From assembly GCF_022012395.1 (NCBI RefSeq), contig NZ_JAKLTQ010000002.1:124001-188000 (forward strand): a stretch of DNA of 64,000 bases, read 5' to 3'. The DNA is from Arthrobacter hankyongi (GTDB lineage Bacteria; Actinomycetota; Actinomycetes; Actinomycetales; Micrococcaceae). A program made the position numbers and the translations under genes. Below the pieces are notes generated by a model that had not been told where the DNA came from, made no database searches, and saw only the letters and a list, made by a program, of their open reading frames with translations. The number at the start of each line of letters is the position of its first letter. Within the stretch, counting starts at the first letter, position 1. Below, piece after piece: positions 1 through 9,407 of this stretch.

Positions 1-1758
1 CTTCAGCGTGGGGTAGGGGTCTCCGCCGTTCCAGCCACCCAGCGCGATCACATTCGTGCCGGTGGCCAGTTCCAGCCTGGCGGCGGACGGGGCACCGGAG
101 ACGATCGCCGACCACTTGGTGCCGGCAGCCTTGAGCAGCGCGGTCAGCTCGGCGGAGGCGGACGCGTCCTGTGGCCCGCCGCCGGCAGGGCCGCCTGCCG
201 GAGCATCCGCCAGGCCGCCGCGTCCGTTTGCCATGCCGCCGAAGCCGCCCATTGAGTCCCGTCCGGACGGGCCGGACACGGGGATCGAACCGGTATGCCC
301 CACCGCGGCCGTGGCGACGGCGTAGGCGGTGGAGCCGAGTCCGCCGGCGAGCAGCGCCGCAGCCACGAGCACCATCGCCCCGGCCCGGCGCCGGTCCAGC
401 CGCAGCAGCAGCCCGGCGGCCGCCAGGGCCGCCAGGGCGATCACCACGAACTTCAACCCGGGCACCCAACTCGCGTCCCGTCCCAGCAGTACGGCACCCC
501 ACAGGCCGGCAGCGAGCACCGCCGCGGCCAGCGTCAGCCGGGCTGGCCAAAACGCCCGCCCGCGCCAGAGTTGGACGGCGCCGATCCCGGCAAGGGCGGC
601 GATGCCGGGAGCCAGGGCCACCGCATAGTACGGGTGGATGGTTCCGCCCATGAAGCTGAACACCGCGGCGGTGATCAGGGTCCAGCCGCCCCAGATGACC
701 AGCGAGGCGCGGACCCGGTCCGTGCGTGCTGCGCGGCGGGTGAACCACAGCCCGGCGGCCAGCATCAGCAAGGCCGCGGGCAGCAGCCAGGACACCTCGG
801 TGCCGAAGGCCGCGCCGAACATGCGCAGCAGGCCGGGGGAACCGCCGAAACCGGTGTTGCCCCCGCCCATCCCGCCGCCGTTACCGGTACCGCCAAAGAT
901 CCGCCCCAAACCGTTGTAGCCGAAGGTCAGCTCCAGGAAGCTGTTGTTCTCGGAGCCGGCCATGTAGGGGCGGACCGAGGCGGGGGTGAGCTGGAAGACG
1001 AGCAGATAACTACCGGCCACTGCCACGATCCCGGCCAGCGCCGCGCCCAGATGGGCCAGCCGCTTGCCCAGCGTCGCCGGGGCGGCCCAGAGGTAGGCCA
1101 GCGCCAGTGCCGGAACGATGAGCACGCCCTGGAGCATCTTGGTTAGGAAGGCCAGGCCGATCAGCGCGCCGGCGGCGGCCAGCCAGCGCCACGAGGCCTT
1201 TTCGACGGCGCGCACGGTGCAGTAGGCGGCCAGCACCAGGCAGAGGGTGAGCATGGCGTCGGGGTTGTTGAAGCGGAACATCAGTGCGGCCACCGGGGTG
1301 GCCGCCAGTACGCCGCCGGCGATCAGGCCGGCGGCCGGGCCGCTGACCCGCTTGACCGCCAGGTACAGGACGCCGACGGCGGCCACTCCCATCACCGCCT
1401 GCGGCAGCAGCATGGTGAAGGAGCTGAACCCGAAGATCCGGACGAACAGGCCCGGGATCCAGAGCGCAGCCGGCGGTTTGTCCACGGTGATCGCATTGCC
1501 CGCGTCCAGCGAGCCGAAGAGCAGCGCCACCCAGTCCTTGCTGCCGGCCTGCACGGCCGCGGCGTAGAAGCTGTTGCCATAGCCGGAGTTGGCCAGGTTC
1601 CACAGGTACAGGAAGCCGGTAGCGGTCAGCAGGGCGGCGGCCGAGGGCCGGACCCAGCGTGGCTGGGCGCCGAAGGCCAGCCGGACCCAGCGCCGGGAGC
1701 GGACGGGCGGCTGGGTCTGGGCAGAGGCGGCTTGCCGGGCGCGGAGTGTGCTGGTCAT
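1..1758 (-). CDS. GT39 (ArnT/PMT-like) membrane glycosyltransferase, C-terminus cut by window edge
   Basis: About 586 residues are visible before the window edge. After a basic N-terminus there are many hydrophobic segments and the motif DKPPAALW near residue 100, a hallmark of ArnT-like family 39 transferases that move a sugar from a polyprenyl-phosphate donor at the outer face of the membrane. A Gly-rich stretch (GGTGNGGGMGGGNTG) lies in an external loop, and the visible C-terminal part (after about residue 480) is a soluble Gly/Ala-rich domain, a layout common in actinobacterial members. The start ATG at 1758 follows a basic leader typical of the family. The next gene on the same strand is a GT2-GtrA protein that could make the lipid-linked sugar donor. 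The sugar and acceptor cannot be told. Confidence 0.85.
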   Translation of the reverse strand, partial: MTSTLRARQAASAQTQPPVRSRRWVRLAFGAQPRWVRPSAAALLTATGFLYLWNLANSGYGNSFYAAAVQAGSKDWVALLFGSLDAGNAITVDKPPAALWIPGLFVRIFGFSSFTMLLPQAVMGVAAVGVLYLAVKRVSGPAAGLIAGGVLAATPVAALMFRFNNPDAMLTLCLVLAAYCTVRAVEKASWRWLAAAGALIGLAFLTKMLQGVLIVPALALAYLWAAPATLGKRLAHLGAALAGIVAVAGSYLLVFQLTPASVRPYMAGSENNSFLELTFGYNGLGRIFGGTGNGGGMGGGNTGFGGSPGLLRMFGAAFGTEVSWLLPAALLMLAAGLWFTRRAARTDRVRASLVIWGGWTLITAAVFSFMGGTIHPYYAVALAPGIAALAGIGAVQLWRGRAFWPARLTLAAAVLAAGLWGAVLLGRDASWVPGLKFVVIALAALAAAGLLLRLDRRRAGAMVLVAAALLAGGLGSTAYAVATAAVGHTGSIPVSGPSGRDSMGGFGGMANGRGGLADAPAGGPAGGGPQDASASAELTALLKAAGTKWSAIVSGAPSAARLELATGTNVIALGGWNGGDPYPTLK

Positions 1759-1808
1759 GGTGTGCTTTCGGTTGGTGCGGGTCTGCGGGAGGGGAGAGGC
1801 GGCCGGCG

Positions 1809-3137
1809 TCATGGCCGCGGGGCGGGACGCCGGCGGAACACCCAGAGCCGGAAGAGCAGGAACTTCACCGCCGTGGCCACCAGGTTCGCGCCGGTGACCA
1901 CCGCCAGCTCCGTCCAGCGGCCGGGGTCGGCCAGCCCGTGCACCCAGGCCAGCCCGGCCGCGGTGAGCGCCCAGCCGATGCCGAAGACCACCAGCCCCTC
2001 GAAATGGTGGCGGGCGAGCCGTTCGGTACCCAGCACCCCGAAGGTGAAGCGGCGGTTCGCCGCGGTATTGGCGACGGCGGCGATCAGCAGGGCGGCGAAG
2101 TTGGCCGCCTGCGCGTCCAGGATGGCGCGGCCGAGCAGGAACAGCACCCCGTAGAACAAGGTGGAGGCCGCTCCGACGGCGCCGAAGCGCACCAGCTGGC
2201 CGAACAGGCTCGCCCGGCGGCCGGACTCCTCGGCCCGCGCCGCCGCTGGCAGCGGCCCGCGGGCCAGCGCCGCCTGCAGCCGGGCCACCGGGATCCGGCC
2301 GCGGGCCAGGTCCGCCGTCATCCGGTACATTCCGCGCAGGTCTTCCAGGGCCGTGTGCACGATGTCCACCGAGGAGTCCGGATCGTCCGTCCAGTCCACC
2401 GGCACCTCATGGCAGCGCAGTCCGCAGCGTTCGGCCAGCACCAGCAGTTCGGTGTCGAAGAACCATGCCTTGTCCAGGGTGTGCGGCAGCAGTTCGCGGG
2501 CCACATCGGCCCGGATGGCCTTGAAACCGCACTGGGCGTCGCTGAAGCGGGCGCCCATCAGGGACTGCAGCAGGAAGTTGTAGCTGCGCGAGATGAACTC
2601 GCGCTTGGGCCCGCGTGAGACCCGGGAGCTGCGGGCCAGCCGGGTGCCGGTGGCCAGGTCCGAATGGCCGGAAAGCAGCGGAGCCACCAGCGGCGCCAGC
2701 GCGGCCAGATCCGTGGACAGGTCCACGTCCATGTAGGCCAGGACCGGGGACCCGGAGGCCAGCCACACCCTGCGCAGTGCATTGCCGCGGCCCCTCTCGT
2801 CCAGGTGCACCACGTGTACCTGGGGAAGTTCGCGGGCCAGCCGTTCCGCCAGCCGCAGCGTGCCGTCGGTGGAGGCATTGTCCGCCACCGTGATGCGGAA
2901 GCTGTGCGGGAAGCGGCGGCACAGGTAGGAATGGAGCCGGCGCACGCACGGCTCCAGGTCCTTTTCCTCGTTGTAGACCGGGACGGTCACATCCAGCACG
3001 GCCACGCCGAGGTCCTCCAGCGCGGCGGTATTGATCGCTGCGCGGGGCTCTGCCACCCGCGGGCCTGGCGCGGCGGGCGGGCCCTGGTCCGGGATGGAGC
3101 CGGCGGTGGTCTGCGGGACACGGATGGGGGTTGTCAT
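1809..3137 (-). CDS. Family 2 glycosyltransferase fused to a GtrA-like membrane domain
   Basis: The 442-residue protein has an N-terminal GT-A glycosyltransferase domain (VTVPVYNEEKDLEPC, then VADNASTDGT and the metal-binding AYMDVDLSTD) resembling dolichol-phosphate mannose or polyprenyl-phosphate glucose synthases. From about residue 310 a GtrA-like domain follows (LVRFGAVGAASTLFYG and four predicted membrane helices). Such fusions make polyprenyl-phosphate sugars and may help flip them. The gene lies 50 bp upstream of the GT39 gene on the same strand, so donor synthesis and transfer are probably coupled. The start at 3137 is preferred because the longer open frame upstream overlaps the divergent MFS promoter and has no family similarity. 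Confidence 0.88.
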   Translation of the reverse strand: MTTPIRVPQTTAGSIPDQGPPAAPGPRVAEPRAAINTAALEDLGVAVLDVTVPVYNEEKDLEPCVRRLHSYLCRRFPHSFRITVADNASTDGTLRLAERLARELPQVHVVHLDERGRGNALRRVWLASGSPVLAYMDVDLSTDLAALAPLVAPLLSGHSDLATGTRLARSSRVSRGPKREFISRSYNFLLQSLMGARFSDAQCGFKAIRADVARELLPHTLDKAWFFDTELLVLAERCGLRCHEVPVDWTDDPDSSVDIVHTALEDLRGMYRMTADLARGRIPVARLQAALARGPLPAAARAEESGRRASLFGQLVRFGAVGAASTLFYGVLFLLGRAILDAQAANFAALLIAAVANTAANRRFTFGVLGTERLARHHFEGLVVFGIGWALTAAGLAWVHGLADPGRWTELAVVTGANLVATAVKFLLFRLWVFRRRPAPRP

Positions 3138-3258
3138 GTCCCCGACTTTTCCGCGGCCGATTGTGCCGGCCTTAGCACCAGGCTGTGCCGCCGCTGTGAC
3201 CGCAGATGCGGCCGGAGACATGCCTAGGATGATCTGGCCCCTCACGCAAAGGACGTTC

Positions 3259-4488
3259 ATGACCATTCCGCACCCCGATGACCGCTTCCGGTCCCGGCTG
3301 AAGCTCTCCGGTGGCAAGGACCGGACCGTGTTGGTGGCCGCGCTGGGGATCCTGAGCGCGGTCAGCCCCATGGCCACGGACATGTATCTGGCCTCGATGC
3401 CGGCGATGGCGGATTTCTTCGGGACCTCGGCCTCCGCGGTGCAGTTGACCCTGACCAGCTACATGGTGGGCATGGCCGTCGGGCAGTTCCTGCTCGGCCC
3501 GGTCTCCGACGTGCTTGGCCGGCACCGGCTCATGGTTGCGGGCAACCTGCTGTTCCTGCTCAGCTCCGTGGCCATCGTGCTGGCTCCCGGCATCGGGGTG
3601 GTAGTGGCCCTGCGCCTGGTCCAGGGCTTCGCCGGGGCCGCTGGGGTGGTAATTGCCCGGGCCATCGTCTCCGACATCGCCACCGGGCGGCAGGCTGCCA
3701 AACTGTTCTCGGTGCTGGCGACCATCACCTCCTTCGCCCCGGTCCTGGCCCCCTTGCTCGGCGGGATCATCGCCACCGTCGCCGCCTGGCAGGTGGTCTT
3801 CTGGGCGCTCGCCGGCTTTGGACTGCTCATGCTTGCGTGCTCGGTACTCGTGGTCCCGGAGACGCTGCCGCCGGAACGGCGGCACCGCGGCGGGCTGCGC
3901 GCCGTCGCAGGCAATGCCGGGGCGGTCCTGCGCACGCCGTCATTCATGGCGTACGCCCTGACCTTCGGTTTGGTTTTCGGCACCTTGTTTTCCTACATTT
4001 CCGCGTCCTCGTTCGTAGTGCAGAACGTGGTTGGTTTCTCCGCCCTGGGCTATTCGGTGGTCTTCGCGGTCAACGCGGGCGGGGCTATCGCGGGCGCCAT
4101 CGTCAATACGCGGCTGGTTGACCGGGTGGCGCCGGCCGCCATCCTGCGCACCGCGGTCACGGTCATGGTGGCCGTCAACGTCGCAGGCCTCGGGCTGGTG
4201 CTGGCGGGGATCACCGGGTGGAGCATCCTGATCCAGCTGTTCCTGAGCCAGTGCTGCCTGGGCTTCATCATGGGCAACACCGTGGCCCTGGCCCAGAGCC
4301 GGGTGCCGGGGCGGGCCGGGGCGGGCTCGGCGGTGCTGGGGCTGATCCAGTTCTTTTTCGGGGGCCTGGTCAGTCCGCTGACCGGGGTGGCCGGGCAGCA
4401 CTCCGCCGTGCCGATGGCCCTGTCCATGGCGGTATGCTCGGCGCTGGCGCTGGTGACGGTGCTGTCAGCACGCCGGCTAACGCGGTAG
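3259..4488 (+). CDS. MFS drug-resistance transporter, Bcr/CflA type
   Basis: This 409-residue, 12-helix major facilitator protein has the Bcr/CflA-type opening MATDMYLASMPAMADFF, with an acidic residue in helix 1, and the loop 2-3 motif GPVSDVLGRHR. Family members are proton-driven exporters of drugs such as bicyclomycin or chloramphenicol, or of small metabolites. The ATG at 3259 sits just before the soluble leader; the frame is open further upstream but runs into the divergent GT2 promoter. The gene is divergent from the GT2-GtrA gene across about 120 bp. The substrate is not predictable from sequence. Confidence 0.88.
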   Translation: MTIPHPDDRFRSRLKLSGGKDRTVLVAALGILSAVSPMATDMYLASMPAMADFFGTSASAVQLTLTSYMVGMAVGQFLLGPVSDVLGRHRLMVAGNLLFLLSSVAIVLAPGIGVVVALRLVQGFAGAAGVVIARAIVSDIATGRQAAKLFSVLATITSFAPVLAPLLGGIIATVAAWQVVFWALAGFGLLMLACSVLVVPETLPPERRHRGGLRAVAGNAGAVLRTPSFMAYALTFGLVFGTLFSYISASSFVVQNVVGFSALGYSVVFAVNAGGAIAGAIVNTRLVDRVAPAAILRTAVTVMVAVNVAGLGLVLAGITGWSILIQLFLSQCCLGFIMGNTVALAQSRVPGRAGAGSAVLGLIQFFFGGLVSPLTGVAGQHSAVPMALSMAVCSALALVTVLSARRLTR

Positions 4489-4582
4489 CGAACCGGGACG
4501 CCTGCTGCCGCACCCGCTAGGATCGTCAGCAGCGCCGGACCGGCCCGGGCCCGGCACCTTACGAGGTGAGGAGCGTGGCCGG

Positions 4583-6331
4583 ATGGCCAGGGAACTTGCA
4601 GACCAGCTCGTCGAACAACTCCGGGACGCAGGCGTCCGCCGGATCTACGGGATTGTCGGGGACAGCCTCAACCCCATTGTCGACGCCGTGCGCCGCACCG
4701 GCGGCTCCGCCCGGGGCGGGATCGACTGGGTGCACGTGCGGCACGAGGAAGCCGCCGCGTTCGCTGCCGGGGCCGAGGCCCAGCTGACCGGGGAACTGGC
4801 CGTCTGCGCCGGTTCCTGCGGGCCGGGCAACCTGCACCTGATCAACGGGCTCTTCGACGCCAACCGGTCCGGTGCCCCGGTGCTGGCCATCGCCTCGCAC
4901 ATCCCCAGCAAGCAGATCGGCAGCGGCTACTTCCAGGAGACGCATCCGGACCGGCTGTTCACCGAGTGCTCGGTCTATTCGGAACTGGTCAGCACCGCCG
5001 AACAGGCCCCGCGGGTGTTCAACAGCGCCATCCAGCACGCCGTCGCCCTGCGCGGGGTGGCCGTGGTGACGCTGCCCGGGGACATCGCCAGTCTCGAAGC
5101 CGCGGCCCCCACCCCGGCGCGCCGGCGCTTCCTGCCCGGGACCGTCCTGCCCGACCCTGCGTGCGTGCGGGAACTGGCGGCGGCCATCAACGCCGCGGAC
5201 AAGGTGGCCATCTTCGCCGGGGCCGGCGTGCAGGGTGCCCACGGCGACGTCATCCGGCTGGCCGAAACGCTCAACGCCCCCATCGGACACACGCTGCGCG
5301 GCAAGGATTTCATCCAGTACGACAATCCGTACGACATCGGCATGACCGGGCTGCTCGGCTACGGCGCGGCCGCCGAGGGGATCGAGGACGCGGACCTGCT
5401 GCTCCTGCTGGGCACGGACTTCCCGTACGACCAGTTCCTGCCGTCCACCCGCACCGCCCAGGTGGACCGGGCCGCGGAGAAGCTCGGCCGGCGCACCGAC
5501 GTCGAGATCCCCGTCCACGGCGACGTGAAACCGACGCTGCAGGCACTGCAGCCGCTGCTCGAGCCCAAGCGCAGCCGTGCCTTCCTGGACCAGATGCTCA
5601 AGAAGCACGACAAGCTGATGAACAAGGCCGTGGGCGCGTACACCCGCAAGGTGGAAAAGGTGAAGCCCATCCACCCCGAGTACGCGGCCTCGCTGCTGGA
5701 CCAGGTCGCCGCGCCGGACGCCGTCTTCACGGCGGATACCGGCATGTGCAACGTCTGGAGCGCCCGGTACATCAACCCGCTGGGCACCCGCCGGCTGATC
5801 GGCTCCTACCTGCACGGCTCGATGGCCAACGCACTGCCGCAGGCCATCGGCGCGCAGCTGGCCTTCCCGGGCCGGCAGGTGGTGTCCGTCTCCGGCGATG
5901 GCGGGCTGTCCATGCTGCTGGGCGAGTTGCTGACCGTGGCGGCGTACCGGCTGCCGGTGAACGTGGTGGTCTTCAACAACTCCACCCTGGGCATGGTCAA
6001 GCTGGAAATGCTGGTGGACGGGCTGCCGGACTTCGGCGTGGACGTGCCGACGGTGGACTACGCGGCCATCGCCGCGGCGATGGGCTTCCATGCCGTCCGG
6101 GTGGAGGATCCGCGCGACATTGAGAAGGCGTACCGGACGGCCTTCGCCCACCCGGGCCCGGCCCTGGTGGAACTGATCACGGATCCGAACGCGCTGTCCA
6201 TTCCGCCGAAGGTCACCGGCGCGCAGGTCTTCGGCTTTGCGACGGCGATGTCCAAAATCGTGCTCAACAAGGGCGCGGGCGAGGCCGTGAGCATGGCGCG
6301 CAGCAACCTGCGCAACCTGCCGCGGCGCTAG
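4583..6331 (+). CDS. poxB: Pyruvate dehydrogenase (quinone) / pyruvate oxidase
   Basis: This 582-residue thiamine-diphosphate enzyme has the POX layout: N-terminal PYR domain (IYGIVGDSLNPIVDAV; conserved Glu in VRHEEAAAFAAG near residue 55), central FAD-binding domain, and C-terminal PP domain with the ThDP motif GDGGLSMLLGEL running to FNNSTLG. It oxidatively decarboxylates pyruvate to acetate and CO2 and passes electrons to membrane quinone; the last ~25 residues are the usual membrane-contact tail. A ribosome site GAGGTGAGGAG precedes the ATG. A small RibD-C reductase gene follows after 14 bp and is probably cotranscribed. Acetolactate synthase is less likely, because the N-terminal sequence and length match PoxB. 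Confidence 0.9.
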   Translation: MARELADQLVEQLRDAGVRRIYGIVGDSLNPIVDAVRRTGGSARGGIDWVHVRHEEAAAFAAGAEAQLTGELAVCAGSCGPGNLHLINGLFDANRSGAPVLAIASHIPSKQIGSGYFQETHPDRLFTECSVYSELVSTAEQAPRVFNSAIQHAVALRGVAVVTLPGDIASLEAAAPTPARRRFLPGTVLPDPACVRELAAAINAADKVAIFAGAGVQGAHGDVIRLAETLNAPIGHTLRGKDFIQYDNPYDIGMTGLLGYGAAAEGIEDADLLLLLGTDFPYDQFLPSTRTAQVDRAAEKLGRRTDVEIPVHGDVKPTLQALQPLLEPKRSRAFLDQMLKKHDKLMNKAVGAYTRKVEKVKPIHPEYAASLLDQVAAPDAVFTADTGMCNVWSARYINPLGTRRLIGSYLHGSMANALPQAIGAQLAFPGRQVVSVSGDGGLSMLLGELLTVAAYRLPVNVVVFNNSTLGMVKLEMLVDGLPDFGVDVPTVDYAAIAAAMGFHAVRVEDPRDIEKAYRTAFAHPGPALVELITDPNALSIPPKVTGAQVFGFATAMSKIVLNKGAGEAVSMARSNLRNLPRR

Positions 6332-6345
6332 GGAAGGAGCACGGC

Positions 6346-6969
6346 ATGGGACTCATCCATATCGACCTTTTCACCACGCTCGACGGCGTCGCGCAGGCGC
6401 CCGGCGGGCCGGAGGAGGACACCGACGGCGGCTTCGCGTTCGGCGGCTGGCAGGCGCCCCTCATCGACAAGGTTGTCGGCGGGCAGATCGACGCCGGGAT
6501 GGCGGGAATGGACGCGCTGCTGCTGGGGCGCCGGACCTACGACATTTTCGCCGCGTACTGGCCGCACGCGGACGGGGCCATCGCACGGCTGTTCAACCGC
6601 CTGCCCAAATACGTGGCCTCACGCCGGACGCCGAGCCTGGAGTGGGCAGGCTCCACACTGCTCGGCCCCGATGCCCCCGCCGCCGTGCGCGGACTGCGCG
6701 ACCGGCACGCAAACATCCACGTCATCGGCAGCCTCGACTTCGTGCAGACCCTGTTCGCCGAGCGGCTCTTCGACCGGCTCACGCTCTGGGTGTATCCGGT
6801 CCTCCTCGGCGGGGGAAAGAAAGTCTTCGCCGACGGGGTGGTTCCGACCAACCTCAGACTCATCGAACCGGTCGTCGCCTCACCGAAGGGAGCGGTGCTG
6901 CAGCGCTACGCACTCGCCGACGGCACACCTGGCGTCGGCGACATGTCGGCCGTCGACCAGAAAGGCTAG
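6346..6969 (+). CDS. Dihydrofolate-reductase-like (RibD C-terminal domain) protein
   Basis: The 207-residue protein is a single RibD-C/DHFR-fold domain, with an N-terminal strand and LFTTLDGVAQAPGG, the LLLGRRTYDIFAAYWP segment, an NIHVIGSLDFVQTL phosphate-binding loop, and LWVYPVLLGGGKKVF near the end. Relatives are NADPH-dependent reductases of largely unknown substrate. GGGAAGGAG precedes the ATG by about 8 nt. It follows poxB closely and is convergent with the histidine kinase gene, whose stop is 11 bp away. A role in riboflavin synthesis is unlikely because the deaminase half of RibD is missing. Confidence 0.85.
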   Translation: MGLIHIDLFTTLDGVAQAPGGPEEDTDGGFAFGGWQAPLIDKVVGGQIDAGMAGMDALLLGRRTYDIFAAYWPHADGAIARLFNRLPKYVASRRTPSLEWAGSTLLGPDAPAAVRGLRDRHANIHVIGSLDFVQTLFAERLFDRLTLWVYPVLLGGGKKVFADGVVPTNLRLIEPVVASPKGAVLQRYALADGTPGVGDMSAVDQKG

Positions 6970-6979
6970 GCAACTAGGT

Positions 6980-8473
6980 CTAAGCGGCCGGAACCGCGCG
7001 GGCCCGGGCAGGCAGGTAGACCGCGAACTCCGTCCGGCCCGGCCGGGAGGACAGCTCCACGCTGCCGCCGTGCGCCTCGACGATCGCCTGCACGATGGAC
7101 AGGCCCAGGCCGGTGGTGCCGTCGGTGCCGGTGCGCGCCTTGTCCGCCCGGGTGAAGCGCGCGAACACCGTCTGCTGCAGCTCGGCCGGAACGCCCGGGC
7201 CGTCGTCGGTGACGGTGATGACCGCCTCGCCGGAGGCGGACCGGGCGACGGCGGCGGTCACCGTGGTGCCCGGGTCGGTGTGCTTGCGGGCGTTGCTGAG
7301 CAGGTTCACCAGCACCTGGTGGATCTTGGCCGCGTCGGCGGTGACTTCCACGGGTTCCTCCGGCAGTTGCAGCACCCAGCGGTGGTCCGGGGCAATCACC
7401 TTCTGGTCCGCGACGGTCTCCACCAGCAGCTGGGTCAGATCCACCGGGCCGAGCTTGAGCGGCTGGCCCTCGTCCAGCTTGGCCAGGGTCAGCAGGTCCT
7501 CCACGAGCCGGCCCATCCGCAGCGACTGGCTCTGGATCCGCGCCAGCGACTTCTCACCGTCCGGCGTGAAGGTTTCGGTGAGCTTGAGCATCTCCGTGTA
7601 GCCGCGCAACGCGGTCAGCGGTGTGCGCAGCTCGTGCGAGGCATCCGCGACGAACTGGCGCACCTTCATTTCGGACTGCTGGCGTGCGGTCAGCGCCCCG
7701 GCCACGTTGTCCAGCATCCGGTTCAGCGCATGGCCCACATTGCCCGCCTCGGTGCCCGGGTGGGCGGCCGACGGCGGCACCCGGACCGCCAGCGCCACCT
7801 CGCCGGCGTCGAGCGGCAGCCTGGCTACCTTGGTTGCCACACCGGAGAGCGCCTCCAGCGGCTGGAGCGTGCGCCGGATGATGGCCGTGCCGAGCAGGCC
7901 GACCAGCACCAGCCCGGTCAGCGAAACCAGCACCAAGGTCAGGACCAGCGAGTTGAGGGTGTTCTGCTTGGTGGCCAGCGGCAGCCCGGTGACAATGACG
8001 TCACCATAGGGGGTCTTGACCGAGACCAGACGGTAGGCCCCGACGCTGAGCCGGCGGTCCGCGGGAGCGGCGGTCTGCGGCAGGTCCATGAGCACCTCGA
8101 GATCCTCGGGATGCAGGGTCAGCCGCCTGCCATCCTGGCCGATCAGACCGGCCACGTCCACGTCGCCCCCGGAAAAGCGTGCGTTCAGTGTGCCGGCGCC
8201 CTGGCCGCGTGCCTCGAGCGGATCGGGCCGGGAACCGGATGACGGCGGCGGGCCGCCGAACTCGCTGGCTCGGTGGCTGGCCTGGGCCAACTGGGTATCG
8301 AGCTGGCCGGTCAGGAAGGAATCCATCGACGCGTAGCTGATCACCCCGACCACCGCGCAGATGGCCACGAGCAGGGCCATCGTGGCCAGCACCAGCTTGG
8401 TGCGCAGTTGCCAGCGGTCCGGATTGAGCCGGCCGCGCCCGGCCTCCAAGGTGGCGGCAGAGAGGCTGGACAT
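6980..8473 (-). CDS. Two-component sensor histidine kinase
   Basis: The 497-residue kinase has a first membrane helix near residues 28-48, an extracytoplasmic sensor of about 120 residues, a second helix (TLVLVSLTGLVLVGLLG), a HAMP linker, the phospho-acceptor box ASHELRTPLTAL and a full ATPase domain (LLSNARKHTDPG, DDGPGVP, GLGLSIV). It should autophosphorylate on the H-box histidine and pass the phosphate to the response regulator encoded 2 bp upstream. The pairing resembles the TcrXY/PrrAB style of actinobacterial OmpR systems. The sensed signal is unknown. Confidence 0.92.
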   Translation of the reverse strand: MSSLSAATLEAGRGRLNPDRWQLRTKLVLATMALLVAICAVVGVISYASMDSFLTGQLDTQLAQASHRASEFGGPPPSSGSRPDPLEARGQGAGTLNARFSGGDVDVAGLIGQDGRRLTLHPEDLEVLMDLPQTAAPADRRLSVGAYRLVSVKTPYGDVIVTGLPLATKQNTLNSLVLTLVLVSLTGLVLVGLLGTAIIRRTLQPLEALSGVATKVARLPLDAGEVALAVRVPPSAAHPGTEAGNVGHALNRMLDNVAGALTARQQSEMKVRQFVADASHELRTPLTALRGYTEMLKLTETFTPDGEKSLARIQSQSLRMGRLVEDLLTLAKLDEGQPLKLGPVDLTQLLVETVADQKVIAPDHRWVLQLPEEPVEVTADAAKIHQVLVNLLSNARKHTDPGTTVTAAVARSASGEAVITVTDDGPGVPAELQQTVFARFTRADKARTGTDGTTGLGLSIVQAIVEAHGGSVELSSRPGRTEFAVYLPARARAVPAA

Positions 8474-8475
8474 CC

Positions 8476-9222
8476 CTAACGTTCGCCGCTGGCAGGCTTG
8501 ATCACGTAGCCGACGCCGCGGACGGTGTGGATCATCGGGACGCGTCCGACGTCGATCTTCTTGCGCAGGTAGGAAATGTACAGTTCGACGATGTTGGCCT
8601 GGCCGCCGAAATCGTACTGCCAGACCCGGTCCAGGATCTGGGCCTTGCTGACCACCCGGCGCGGGTTCTCCATCAGGTAGCGGAGCAGGTCGAACTGGGT
8701 GGCGGTCAGCGGAATGTCCTCGCCGCCCCGGGTCACCTCACGCGTGTCGATGTTCAGCACCAGGTCCCCGACCACCAGCTCGGCGTCGTCCTGGGCGGAG
8801 GCTCCGGAACGCTGCACCAGGCGGTGCAGCCGCAGCATGACCTCCTCCACGCTGAAGGGTTTGGCCACGTAGTCGTCTCCTCCGGCGGCGAGGCCGGTGA
8901 TCCGGTCCTCCACCGCATCCTTGGCGGTGAGGAACAGTGCCGGGACCTCGGGCAGGAAGGAACGGATCTTGCCCAAGACCTCCACGCCGTCGAACCCGGG
9001 CAGCATCACATCGAGCACCAGTACGTCGGGACGGAAGTCGCGGGCCTGGTTCACTGCGGACGGACCGTCCTCGGCCACCGCCACGGACCAGCCGGCCATC
9101 CGCAGGCCCATACTCATCAGCTCGGAGAGGCTGGGTTCATCATCGACCACGAGGGCGCGGATCGGGGTGCCGTCCGGGTGGGTCAGGGCGGGCAGTCTGT
9201 TGGTGGTGTGGGGGCTTGCCAT
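8476..9222 (-). CDS. OmpR-family response regulator
   Basis: The 248-residue protein has a receiver domain (VVDDEPSLSEL; phospho-acceptor Asp in VLVLDVMLPGFDG; conserved Lys in DDYVAKPFS) followed by an OmpR/PhoB winged helix (RYLMENPRRVVSKAQIL, VELYISYLRKKID, VRGVGYVI). The ATG at 9222 is chosen because AGGAAGG lies 8-10 nt upstream; the longer frame runs into the divergent promoter and has no receiver sequence. It is the first gene of a two-gene operon with the kinase. It is divergent from the DUF5666-like membrane protein at 9408, a likely target or accessory. Confidence 0.92.
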   Translation of the reverse strand: MASPHTTNRLPALTHPDGTPIRALVVDDEPSLSELMSMGLRMAGWSVAVAEDGPSAVNQARDFRPDVLVLDVMLPGFDGVEVLGKIRSFLPEVPALFLTAKDAVEDRITGLAAGGDDYVAKPFSVEEVMLRLHRLVQRSGASAQDDAELVVGDLVLNIDTREVTRGGEDIPLTATQFDLLRYLMENPRRVVSKAQILDRVWQYDFGGQANIVELYISYLRKKIDVGRVPMIHTVRGVGYVIKPASGER

Positions 9223-9407
9223 GCGTACCAGCCTTCCTGCGGCAAGTAGTCCAAACCTGAGCTCCAGCTGTGATTGGGCTGTGAACGTTGGCCGGTCCAA
9301 GGATACGGCAGTCACAGCACGCGCAGCCATCCGGCACAGCGGCGGCACAGGAATGCTTCGGATGCTGGTCCGGGGCAGGCAAACGCCCCGGATGTTGAGG
9401 AGCGACG

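Noticed and set aside
295-1146. Plus-strand frames within 56-1600 and other long shadows
   Set aside because: They are GC-rich antisense or out-of-frame shadows of the GT39 gene, with Arg/Pro/Gly-rich low-complexity translation.
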